17,548 nucleotides of DNA from an uncultured Gammaproteobacteria bacterium (lineage in GTDB: Bacteria > Pseudomonadota > Gammaproteobacteria > Steroidobacterales > Woeseiaceae), in assembly GCA_938003715.1 (NCBI GenBank), contig CALKYK010000315.1:1-17548 (forward strand), in the 5' to 3' direction. Shown here piece by piece: positions 1 to 6,495 of the stretch. Each line of letters starts with the position of its first letter. The first letter of the stretch is position 1. The position numbers and the translations under genes are program-made. Under the pieces are notes generated by a model that was not told the DNA's origin, did not search any database, and was given only the letters and a program-made list of their open reading frames with translations.

Positions 1-5
1 CGCCT

Positions 6-1028
6 CTACGCCGGCCGCGTCGTGTCGAGGTCGTGCTTGCGGATCTTGCCGCGCAGCTGGTGGTAGGTGAGCCCGAGCATGTCCGCCGCGACGCGCTGGT
101 TGTAACGTGCACGCTCCAGCGCCGCGGCCACCAGCTCCCGCTCGAGATCCTGCAGGCGTGATTTGAGATCCGTCGGCAGCACGTGGTCCGAACCCCGAGC
201 CGCCGTGCCTTTTCGTTTCGGCCGCGGGCGTTCCTCGCGCAGCCGGAACGGGGAGTCGAAGGGATCGAAGGCGATGTCCGTCACCGGCTTCGACTTGTCC
301 GGCAGCCGGTACACGGAGCGCTCGATCGCGTTCTTGAGCTCGCGGACGTTTCCCGGCCAGTCGTGACGCAGGAGCGCCGACGATGCCCGGGCGCCGAAGC
401 CGGGGAACACCGGCAGTTGCAATTCACTGATCATGTTGATGGCAAAGGAGTAGGCGAGCGGAAGGATATCTTCCACTCTCTCGCGCAACGGCGGCACGGT
501 GATGACATCGAATGCGAGCCGGTCGAGCAGGTCTTCGCGGAACCTGCCTTCCGCCACCAGCGCCTGCAGGTCGGCGTTCGTCGAGCCGACGATGCGCACG
601 TCGACCGAAATCGTGTCGCTGCCGCCGACGCGCTGCAATTCGCCGTACTCGATGACGCGCAGGATCTTCTCCTGCATCCGCAGCGATATCGTCGCCAGCT
701 CGTCGAGCACCAGCGTCCCTCCGTCAGCGCGCTCGAAATGGCCGACGTGGGTGCGGGCCGCCCCGGTGAACGCGCCGGCATCGTGGCCGAACAGCTCCGA
801 CTCCAGGATCGATTCGGTGAGCGCCGCGCAGTTGACCTTGACCAGCGGCTGCTCCCAGCGCCGCGACAGGTAATGCAGCCGCGAAGCGATCAGCTCCTTG
901 CCGGTGCCGCGCTCGCCGACGACCAGCACCGGCTTGGACAGTGGCGCCGCCCGCGATACGTGCTCGAGCATCTCGAGAAAGACCGGCGCTTCGCCGATGA
1001 TGGCTTGTGGGGGACGTTCACCCGGCAT
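6..1028 (-). CDS. pspF: PspF, sigma-54 enhancer-binding activator of the phage-shock operon
   Basis: This is a cytoplasmic AAA+ activator that remodels sigma-54 RNA polymerase at psp promoters; in the family it is held inactive by PspA. The 340-residue product has no N-terminal receiver or sensory domain, as expected for PspF (about 325 residues in E. coli). Visible motifs are Walker A GERGTGKE (about 38-45), the sigma-54 contact loop GAFTGA (85-90), Walker B LVLDE (about 106-110), the RFREDLLDRL stretch and WPGNVREL (about 224-231), then a C-terminal Fis-type helix-turn-helix. I chose the ATG at 1028 because family similarity begins at MPGERP; an in-frame GTG at 1085 would add 19 unlike residues and run through the control region. 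No clear ribosome binding site is visible. It is divergent from pspA. The TAG stop lies 5 bases from the window edge. Confidence 0.95.
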   Translation of the reverse strand: MPGERPPQAIIGEAPVFLEMLEHVSRAAPLSKPVLVVGERGTGKELIASRLHYLSRRWEQPLVKVNCAALTESILESELFGHDAGAFTGAARTHVGHFERADGGTLVLDELATISLRMQEKILRVIEYGELQRVGGSDTISVDVRIVGSTNADLQALVAEGRFREDLLDRLAFDVITVPPLRERVEDILPLAYSFAINMISELQLPVFPGFGARASSALLRHDWPGNVRELKNAIERSVYRLPDKSKPVTDIAFDPFDSPFRLREERPRPKRKGTAARGSDHVLPTDLKSRLQDLERELVAAALERARYNQRVAADMLGLTYHQLRGKIRKHDLDTTRPA

Positions 1029-1030
1029 CT

Positions 1031-1085
1031 GGCGAAATACAGCAATACTTGGTGAAAAAAGCAAGAAAGTGGCGAAAAAAACCAC
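1031..1085. promoter_or_regulatory. Putative PspF upstream activating sequences: three repeats at 20-bp spacing
   Basis: Three related words begin exactly 20 bp apart: GGCGAAATAC at 1031, GGTGAAAAAA at 1051 and GGCGAAAAAA at 1071. The second and third sit inside weak dyads (TTG...CAA at 1049-1064; GTGG...CCAC at 1069-1085). They lie about 105-160 bp upstream of the predicted pspA start site, slightly farther than the E. coli PspF sites. The 20-bp phase puts them on one face of the helix. The first repeat abuts the pspF start codon, so binding there could also autoregulate pspF. Binding by PspF is inferred from position and repetition only. Confidence 0.55.
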
Positions 1086-1132
1086 AGCGCAGTGCCGGCT
1101 TCATCGACCAGGGACTGGAGAAAGCTCATTAA

Positions 1133-1145
1133 AAACAACAGGTTT
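1133..1145 (+). promoter_or_regulatory. Possible IHF binding site in the psp control region
   Basis: AAACAACAGGTTT matches the IHF consensus WATCAANNNNTTR at all but two fixed positions and lies in an A-rich patch. It sits at about -56 to -44 of the predicted pspA start, between the activator repeats and the -24/-12 promoter, which is where IHF bends the DNA in the E. coli psp promoter. The consensus is loose, so confidence is limited. Confidence 0.4.
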
Positions 1146-1162
1146 CCGCCACACGGCGATTC

Positions 1163-1178
1163 TGGCACAAAAGCTGCA
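1163..1178 (+). promoter_or_regulatory. Sigma-54 (-24/-12) promoter of the psp operon
   Basis: TGGCACAAAAGCTGCA fits the consensus TGGCACRNNNNTTGCW with one mismatch in the -12 box. The invariant GG (1164-1165) and GC (1176-1177) are spaced exactly as required, placing transcription start near 1189. pspA has a good ribosome binding site, AGAGGA at 1215-1220, seven bases before its ATG. The divergent pspF gene supports the assignment. Confidence 0.9.
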
Positions 1179-1227
1179 GTAACTGACCCAGGCACTACCC
1201 ACCTGCAATTCTAAAGAGGACAACGTC

Positions 1228-1908
1228 ATGGGCATATTCACGAGATTCTCGGACATCGTGAACTCGAACATCAACGCGATACTCGACAAGGCCGAGGACC
1301 CGGAAAAGATCGTCCGCCTGATGATCCAGGAAATGGAGGACACGCTGGTCGAGGTACGGTCGGCGGCGGCACGCTCGATCGCCGACAAAAAAGACCTGAA
1401 TCGCAAGCTGGAACACCTCGAGCGAGAGATGCACGAATGGGATTCCAAGGCGTAACTCGCGCTGCGCAAGGGCCGCGAAGACCTGGCCAAGGCCGCGCTG
1501 GTCGAGAAGTCGCGCGCGGCACAGGCAGCAGAGGTCATCCGCTCGGACTACGCCGCAGTGGACGACGGGCTCGCGAAGCTCAATGACGACATATCCCGAC
1601 TCGAGCAAAAACTGCTCGACGCGAAGGCGCGGCAGAAGGCGCTGCTGGCGCGACACAAGACGGCGAACAGCCGGCTCGCCGCGCGCAAGAAAATCCACGA
1701 CTACAAGATCGACGACGCGATGATTCGTTTCGAGCAGTACACGCGCCGCATCGACGATGTCGAAAGTCGCATCGAGGCCTACGATCTCGGCCTGCCCAAG
1801 GACCTGAATCATGAGTTCGCCGGGCTGGAAGCCGAGGAACAGATCGCCGAGGAACTGGATAAACTGAAGAAGCGGGTCGCGGGTGGTTCCGGCGAGGGGG
1901 TGCAGTAA
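1228..1908 (+). pseudogene. pspA: pspA, interrupted by an in-frame TAA at codon 76
   Basis: PspA is a peripheral inner-membrane coiled-coil protein of the PspA/IM30/ESCRT-III family that binds PspF and, when released, supports stressed membranes. The frame opens with the hallmark amphipathic helix MGIFTRFSDIV and the EDPEKIVRLMIQEMEDTLVEVR stretch. It reaches a TAA at 1453-1455 and then continues without frame change to a normal TAA at 1906-1908, giving 226 codon positions against 222 residues in E. coli PspA. The residue after WDSKA is Glu in E. coli PspA (WQEKA-E-LAL), so a single G-to-T change (GAA to TAA) explains the stop. The rest (LALRKGREDLAKAALVEK and onward) is intact and family-like. 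No ATG with a good ribosome binding site follows the stop, so a separate C-terminal protein is unlikely. If real, only 75 residues are made and pspB/pspC may suffer polarity. A sequencing error is possible. Confidence 0.9.
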
Positions 1909-1911
1909 TTC

Positions 1912-2148
1912 ATGATCGGCATCGACAACCTGCTGCTGGTCGCACTGATCGTCTTCCTGGCGATCCCCGCGCCTCTGCTGATCGTGATGTACTTCGTGAC
2001 GCGCTGGAAACAGTCGCGCGAGATATCCGGCGGCGACGAGGCGATGCTGGAGGAACTGTGGCGACTCGCCGGACGCCTGGAAGATCGGCTCGCGAGCATA
2101 GAAACGATACTGGACAGTGAACTGCCCGAATGGAGGAAAAGAATATGA
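1912..2148 (+). CDS. pspB: PspB, small inner-membrane phage-shock sensor
   Basis: PspB is a 78-residue inner-membrane protein that, with PspC, relieves PspA inhibition of PspF under membrane stress. It has one N-terminal membrane segment (about residues 5-28), a basic stop-transfer patch (TRWKQSRE) and a C-terminal coiled coil. The ending DRLASIETILDSELPEWRKRI resembles the E. coli PspB ending (RTLERILDADHPNWR). It begins 3 bases after the pspA frame ends, and its stop overlaps the next start codon (ATGA at 2145-2148), indicating translational coupling. Confidence 0.9.
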   Translation: MIGIDNLLLVALIVFLAIPAPLLIVMYFVTRWKQSREISGGDEAMLEELWRLAGRLEDRLASIETILDSELPEWRKRI

Positions 2149-2441
2149 GCAGAAGCTCCCGGCCTGCCGACGACGTGCGCCTCGATGGCCTGTATCGCGA
2201 CAGGGAAAACGGCTGGCTGTTCGGCGTCTGCGCAGGGCTCGCGGATCGCTTCGACTTCCGGACCGGCTCCGTCCGCCTGATTGCGGTGATCAGCCTGATC
2301 CTGTTCTTCTGGCCCACGGTGCTGGCCTACCTGGCGGCCACGCTGCTGCTGCGTGAGAAGCCGCTCATCTACGCGGGACGTTGCCGCGAATACGAATTCT
2401 GGCGCTGCTCGACGCACCGCGATCACTGGAGTCACTCGTGA
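2145..2441 (+). CDS. Short PspC-domain membrane protein (first of two PspC-like genes)
   Basis: The 98-residue product carries the PspC signature GVCAGLADRF (27-36) followed by a hydrophobic hairpin or membrane segment (about 44-69), then a short polar tail rich in Trp and His. It lacks the C-terminal region of classical PspC (no ERYVTS-type motif), so it is a shortened paralog rather than the PspC orthologue. I chose the ATG at 2145 because GGAGG at 2132-2136 precedes it with normal spacing and it overlaps the pspB stop; an in-frame ATG at 2130 is upstream of that site. Its TGA overlaps the GTG of the next gene. It probably acts with PspB and PspC in membrane-stress sensing. Confidence 0.8.
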   Translation: MSRSSRPADDVRLDGLYRDRENGWLFGVCAGLADRFDFRTGSVRLIAVISLILFFWPTVLAYLAATLLLREKPLIYAGRCREYEFWRCSTHRDHWSHS

Positions 2442-2824
2442 GCCGCGGCGACTCGCTGTCCCGCAGGCGCTTTCAACGCAATCGCGACAGGGCGATGATC
2501 GCCGGCGTCTGCGCCGGCATCGCCGATTATTTCGGCTTCAACCTGCGAGTGACCCGGCTGCTGGCATTCATCTCACTGCTGATGGCGATGCCGATGACCC
2601 TGCTGTTGTACTTCGGTACGGTGCTGCTGGTGCCGGCGGGGCCGGATCCCGCCCGGCAGCCGGATTTCGATCCGGAGTTTCGCCGCGCGGTCCGCGCGGA
2701 TCCGCGCAAGACGGTGAACGACGTGCGTCGCCGGTTCCAGGCGCTGGATGCGCGCCTCGCCAGGCTGGAACGCTACGTCACCTCGCCGCGCTTCGATCTC
2801 GACCAGGAATTTCGCAAGCTCTGA
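2438..2824 (+). CDS. pspC: PspC, inner-membrane phage-shock sensor
   Basis: PspC partners PspB to signal membrane stress to PspA-PspF. The 128-residue product has the motif GVCAGIADYF (23-32), a membrane segment (about 40-66), and a C-terminal amphipathic part ending LERYVTSPRFDLDQEFRKL. That ending closely follows the E. coli PspC ending (MERYVTSDTF...RFRQL), making this the true PspC of the two. I chose the GTG at 2438, which overlaps the previous stop as GTGA and has GGAG at 2428-2431. An in-frame TTG at 2381 would add 19 residues lying inside the upstream gene. Confidence 0.9.
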   Translation: MSRGDSLSRRRFQRNRDRAMIAGVCAGIADYFGFNLRVTRLLAFISLLMAMPMTLLLYFGTVLLVPAGPDPARQPDFDPEFRRAVRADPRKTVNDVRRRFQALDARLARLERYVTSPRFDLDQEFRKL

Positions 2825-2860
2825 GCGCTATCGGACATCTGACCAAAGGACCTCGATGCA

Positions 2861-3085
2861 ATGAACAGTGGAATGGTTTTCGTTCTCGCAATATTGTCGA
2901 TCGTCATGTGCGCACACGTCGCAACGACTTACCTGAAATCCCGGAAAAACGATGGGGAGACGAACGACGAACTCGAACAGAGCCTGGCCAAGATCGAGGA
3001 ACTGGAGGAGCGCGTGCGGGTGCTCGAGCGCATCATCACCGAGCACCGCTACGATCTGAAAAAGGAAATCGATTCGCTACGCTGA
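2861..3085 (+). CDS. PspB-like small membrane protein with a coiled coil
   Basis: This 74-residue protein has one N-terminal membrane segment (about residues 4-20), then a charged coiled coil (NDELEQSLAKIEELEERVRVLERII) and a basic/acidic tail. The layout, and the ELEERVRVLERII stretch, resemble PspB, but the match is weaker than for the gene at 1912. It is the last gene before the operon terminator, 36 bases after pspC, with AAAGGA at 2845-2850 as ribosome binding site. Likely role: an accessory partner of the PspC-like proteins. The name is inferred from context and layout. Confidence 0.75.
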   Translation: MNSGMVFVLAILSIVMCAHVATTYLKSRKNDGETNDELEQSLAKIEELEERVRVLERIITEHRYDLKKEIDSLR

Positions 3086-3110
3086 ACGCCGGCGCGCAGC
3101 CTCCGGCAAC

Positions 3111-3140
3111 AAAAAAGCCCGCACCAGGCGGGCTTTTTTT
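3111..3140 (+). terminator. Intrinsic terminator of the psp operon, probably bidirectional
   Basis: The GC stem GCCCGC (3117-3122) pairs with GCGGGC (3128-3133) around loop ACCAG. It is flanked by six A on the left and seven T on the right, which extend the stem. The A/T symmetry should let it stop plus-strand psp transcripts and also minus-strand transcripts from the converging gene that ends at 3157. Confidence 0.92.
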
Positions 3141-3156
3141 ATTCATCCTGCGAGGG

Positions 3157-3519
3157 TCAACCGCTTTCGCGCGCCCGGTAAGCCTGCACCTCGGCATTGA
3201 ACTGCGCGGCAACGCGCTCCATCTCGTCGACGGCCGCGTTGTACTTCTTGTTCAGGATGTCCTCACGCTCCTGCTCTTCCTCCGGCTGCAGCTCGGGGAG
3301 CGCCTCCCTCGCCATCTTCTCTTCCTCGACGATGCACTCGAGATAGACTTCCATGGCGGCAACGTAGTTTTTCACGCCGGACTGGCCTTCGAGCATTTCT
3401 TCCTTGGTGGCCGTGTTGCCGTTCGGGATCAGAACACGTTCCGGATAGTCGCAGGCCAGCGCAGCCGATGCGACGAGAGACAGAGTAAGCGTTGCGAAAA
3501 TTCGAGTCGGTATCTTCAT
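3157..3519 (-). CDS. Small exported protein of unknown function
   Basis: I do not recognise this 120-residue protein. It begins with a clear Sec signal peptide (MKIPTRIF then a hydrophobic run), with probable cleavage after ALA (20-22). The next residue is Cys23, but the lipobox is poor because position -3 is Ala, so I favour a soluble periplasmic product over a lipoprotein. The mature part is short, acidic and predicted helical (EEEKMAREALPELQPEEEQERE), with two cysteines (23 and 62) that could form a disulphide. AGGA lies just before the ATG. It converges on the psp operon across the shared terminator and has its own probable promoter. Confidence 0.75.
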   Translation of the reverse strand: MKIPTRIFATLTLSLVASAALACDYPERVLIPNGNTATKEEMLEGQSGVKNYVAAMEVYLECIVEEEKMAREALPELQPEEEQEREDILNKKYNAAVDEMERVAAQFNAEVQAYRARESG

Positions 3520-3548
3520 GATCCTGGCTTGAAAGTACGTGGCCGGCC

Positions 3549-3564
3549 GACGGCAATTGCCGTC
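3549..3564. repeat. Perfect 16-bp palindrome in the leader of the exported-protein gene
   Basis: GACGGCAATTGCCGTC is its own reverse complement. It lies 30-45 bases upstream of the ATG at 3519 and about 22-37 bases downstream of the start site predicted for the minus-strand promoter at 3593-3621. That position would suit a repressor operator; as RNA it would form a short-loop hairpin. No matching second copy was noticed in the window. Confidence 0.5.
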
Positions 3565-3592
3565 CGGTCGGGCGTTATCGGGATTGCACGGT

Positions 3593-3621
3593 ATTTAAGC
3601 ATGAGCCATTGGCGTAGTGAA
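3593..3621 (-). promoter_or_regulatory. Possible sigma-70 promoter for the exported-protein gene
   Basis: Read on the minus strand, TTCACT (3621-3616) and TTAAAT (3598-3593) are separated by exactly 17 bp, and TGC directly precedes the -10 as an extended -10 element. Each hexamer matches consensus at 4 of 6 positions. It lies about 75 bp upstream of the ATG at 3519, in the 153-bp gap after the GGDEF-EAL gene. No experimental support is available. Confidence 0.4.
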
Positions 3622-3672
3622 GCGCACCCGGGATGCCGTTGCAAAACAGTGCGTTACGGTCAAGCGCCGTAG

Positions 3673-6159
3673 TTATGCAAACAGCGTGCGGTGCTTGCCG
3701 GTGCCCTCCGCCTGGGCGAGCAGCAATTCGAGGTAGTTGTCCGAACTCATCGGGTCGCCGAACAGGAGGCCCTGCGCATACGTGCACTCCAGCGACTGCA
3801 GGAAGTTGAGCTGTTCTGCCGATTCGACGCCCTTTGCGACGAAGTCCAGTTTCAGGCTCTTGCCCATGCAAATGCTCGTTCAGACGATCGTCGCATCGTC
3901 GGCGTTTATCGCCACGTCCTGGACGAACGACTTGTCGATTTTCAGGGTGCTGATCGGGAACTGCTGCAGTGCACTGAGCGACGAGTAGCCGGTACCGAAA
4001 TCGTCGATCGCAAGGTGCAGCCCGAGCGCATACAACTGATCCAGGATCTTGATCGTGCGGTCCGGGTTTTCCATCAACGTCGTTTCCGTGATTTCGAGCT
4101 CCAGCGACGTCGGCGAAACCTCGTAACTGCGCAGGATGGAACTGATACGGGTGATGAAATTCGGCTGCCGCAGCTGCTTCAGCGACAGGTTCACCGACAC
4201 CCTGCCCGGCGAGCTGATCGACCGCTGCCAGCGGCGGAAGTCCTCGCAAACGCGGTCGAGCACCCATTCGCCGATCTCGATGATCAGGTTCGTTTCTTCC
4301 GCAATCGGGATGAAGTCGGACGGCAGGATCAGCCCCCGTTCCGGCAGCTCCCAACGCACCAGCGCCTCGGCGCCGGTGATCTGCCCGGTCTGCAGGTTGT
4401 ACTTCGGCTGATAGTGCACGCGCAGCTCGTCGCGCTCGAACGCCCGTTTCAGCTTGCTCTTGGTCATCAGGCGTTCGACAGCCGCCTCGTTCATTTCCGG
4501 TACGTAGTACGCATGCACGTTGCCGCCCGATTTCTTTGCGTGATAGAGCGCGGCGTCCGCGTTGCGGATCAGATCGATGACGTTGGCCGCGTCATTCGGG
4601 TAATAGGCAATGCCCATGCTGGCGGTCATGAATACTTCATGACCCTGGACGAAGAACGGCTCGGCAAGTTTGTCCAGCAGGCAGCGAGCAAACTTGTCGA
4701 GGTAGGCGCGCGTCCCGTTTTCGCCATCGAGCTGGTCGACGATGACGGCAAATTCGTCGCCGGCGAGCCGGCCGATCACCGTGCCCTCCGGCAGTGACTC
4801 GCTGAGCCTGTCCGCGACGGTCTCCAGCGTCGTGTCGCCGGCGAGGTGACCGAAGGTATCGTTGATGTCCTTGAAGTTGTCGACGTCAATGTAGAACAGG
4901 CTGACACGACTGCTGCTGCGTTTCGCTTTTGCGAGCGCGCGTTGAAGCAGATGCTGAAACTGCATGCGGTTCGGCACCTTCGTCAGCGCATCGATCCGCG
5001 CCAGGTAGCGAATTCGTTGTTCGGCCTTGCGCCGTTCGGTGATGTTCTGCGCTGCGTAGATGCGGTGGCCTTGGAAATCGCCTTCTGCCTCGATCGACGA
5101 ACTGGTGCACGAGACCGGAATTTTTTCGCCGGACTTCGCGATCAGTGCCGCTTCGCGCGGCACACCCGCCCTGGATTCGTCGGCCAGCGGCGGGCGGCCT
5201 TTCGGCTGGTCGATGATCAGGTCGATGTGCTGCCCGACGATTTCCTCGGCCGCATAGTCGAGCAGGCGCAGCGTTGCGGCATTGACCCGCGTGATCACGC
5301 CGTCCGGCGCGGTCACGATAATGGCTTCGTTCATGCTCGACAGCACGCTGTCCACATAGTCGCGCGACACGGTCGTGTTCCTGAGCTTGTCCCGCATCCT
5401 GTTGAACACCGATGCCAGGTCGCCGAGCATGTCGCCCTGCTCGATTTCGAGCGGCTCGCCGAAGTCAGATTCGCTGAGTTTCTCGGCCTGCACCTTGAGT
5501 TCGCGTATTCGCTGCGCCTGCATGCGCGAAATGGTCCATATGACCAGGCCACACAGCGCGAGTGTCAGCAGCGTCGCGGCGCCGATCCAGAAAAAGCTGG
5601 TCTGCCGGCTCTGCGTGCCGAGCGTCACCAGCTGTTCCTCGAAAGCGCGCGACTGGGCGTGCAGCGAAGCCAGCGAAAAACCGCCGAACAGTTCTCCGGA
5701 TGGCGCGCCGTCCATCGAAACCGGAACCCGCAGATAAAGTTGATCGAGCCGCCACAGCGCTTCATCGCCACCGGCGAGTTCAGCGACGCTGCCAACGCTC
5801 AGTATGCTGCCGTCCTCGTCGACGTAGCGAAGCCCGAGCAACGAACTGTCGTTCGTCACGGCGCTTTGCAGGATCGAATCGAGCGGAACGTCGGCGATGA
5901 CTTCGTGCGAGGAGATGATGTCGGCGATTGCTTCGAGTCGTCCCCGTGACCGGTCGAGGAAGGCATCGGCGAGATTGCGGTCGTGCTGTTCGACGCTGGT
6001 CGCGACGATGCCCGAGGTCAGCCATCGATACTGCCCGTAAAAAATCGACAGCATGATCGCGATCGCGACGAGCGTAATCGTCGACACGAGGATCAGGTAT
6101 CTTGGAAGTATCCTGCCGGTCATATTGTTAAGGGACCCGAACAGGTGCGGCGAATTCAC
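3673..6159 (-). pseudogene. Membrane PAS-GGDEF-EAL c-di-GMP protein, EAL domain cut by in-frame TGA
   Basis: Domains by residue: membrane segment about 20-41; periplasmic sensor about 42-187; second membrane segment about 188-210; HAMP-like linker 212-262; PAS about 266-375; GGDEF about 385-550; EAL from about 565. The GGDEF signature is AGDEF (466-470), and no RxxD inhibitory site lies at the usual place before it. The EAL domain keeps EAL (598-600), NLSLKQL, LELEITET, DDFGTGYSSL (719-728) and LKIDKSF. A TGA at codon 760 (plus 3880-3882) follows DDATIV. The same frame then continues through MGKSLKLDFVAKGVESAEQ to a TAA at 3673-3675. The stopped codon is usually Arg here (DDxxIVR), so CGA to TGA is the simplest explanation. 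The made product would lack the last 68 residues, including the GVE glutamate and the end of the barrel; diguanylate cyclase activity could survive. Start: GTG at 6159 or ATG at 6123, neither with a strong ribosome binding site. Confidence 0.88.
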
Positions 6160-6495
6160 ACAGAACCCGCCCGGCGCCGGTCCGCCCTTTCTTATTATTG
6201 TTGTCTCTGACGGGATTCCTGTCCGACCGCAGGTCCGGCCCGCCGGCGAGTCACTCGTGGCTGGTTTCGATGGCCCAGTTTACCACTTAGGCAATAAACG
6301 ATGGAGCATCGACTCTTACCGCGTCGTAGGATAGTGTTGCCCGGCGGAAAGCCAGCTGTGGCGCCGGATGCAGGGCCGTGGCGGCTGCTGCGAAGTGGCC
6401 ATCCGTCCGGGCGAGCCGTGACATAATCGGCCCCGGTGTCGCGTCACCTCCCGCTGGGATGTGACGCCGGTTTGCGGCTTTCGGGGAGGCTGCCG
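6160..6495. other. 336-bp divergent intergenic region with inverted repeats
   Basis: This gap separates the minus-strand GGDEF-EAL gene from the plus-strand receiver gene, so both promoters should lie here. I see no convincing -35/-10 pair; CATAAT at 6422-6427 is a fair -10 without a good -35. Two inverted repeats are clear: CCGGCG (6341-6346) with CGCCGG (6362-6367), and the stronger dyad at 6441-6467. No credible small gene or RNA gene was recognised. Confidence 0.6.
6441..6467. promoter_or_regulatory. 27-bp dyad just upstream of the receiver-membrane gene
   Basis: GCGTCAC (6441-6447) is mirrored by GTGACGC (6461-6467), and inside these TCCC (6449-6452) is mirrored by GGGA (6456-6459), leaving a GCT centre and a single C/T mismatch. 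As DNA it could be an operator; as RNA it would form an 11-bp hairpin ending 15 bases before the ribosome binding site GGGGAGG (6483-6489). No T-run follows, so it is not a terminator. Confidence 0.55.

Noticed and set aside
183..1055. Long plus-strand open frame of 290 codons opposite pspF
   Set aside because: It is the antisense of a clear pspF gene, has arginine-rich low-complexity composition and no recognisable motifs. GC-rich coding DNA commonly leaves such shadow frames.
1558..1908. Separate gene for the PspA C-terminal part starting at the GTG at 1558
   Set aside because: No ribosome binding site is seen, the family similarity starts well upstream of that GTG, directly after the TAA, and a lone C-terminal PspA piece is not a known protein.
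2353..3672. 439-codon plus-strand frame running through pspC, the pspB-like gene and the terminator
   Set aside because: It overlaps three small genes with good ribosome binding sites and membrane segments, crosses a strong terminator, and shows no domain.
3880..3882. TGA in the EAL gene as a selenocysteine codon
   Set aside because: The family has Arg, not Cys, at this position, no SECIS-like hairpin stood out just after it, and the nearby premature TAA and TAG are not selenocysteine codons.
3691..5949. Two long plus-strand frames (368 and 367 codons) opposite the GGDEF-EAL gene, and another (388 codons) at 15316-16482 opposite the permease
   Set aside because: All mirror well-supported minus-strand domains and read as histidine/arginine-rich shadow translation.
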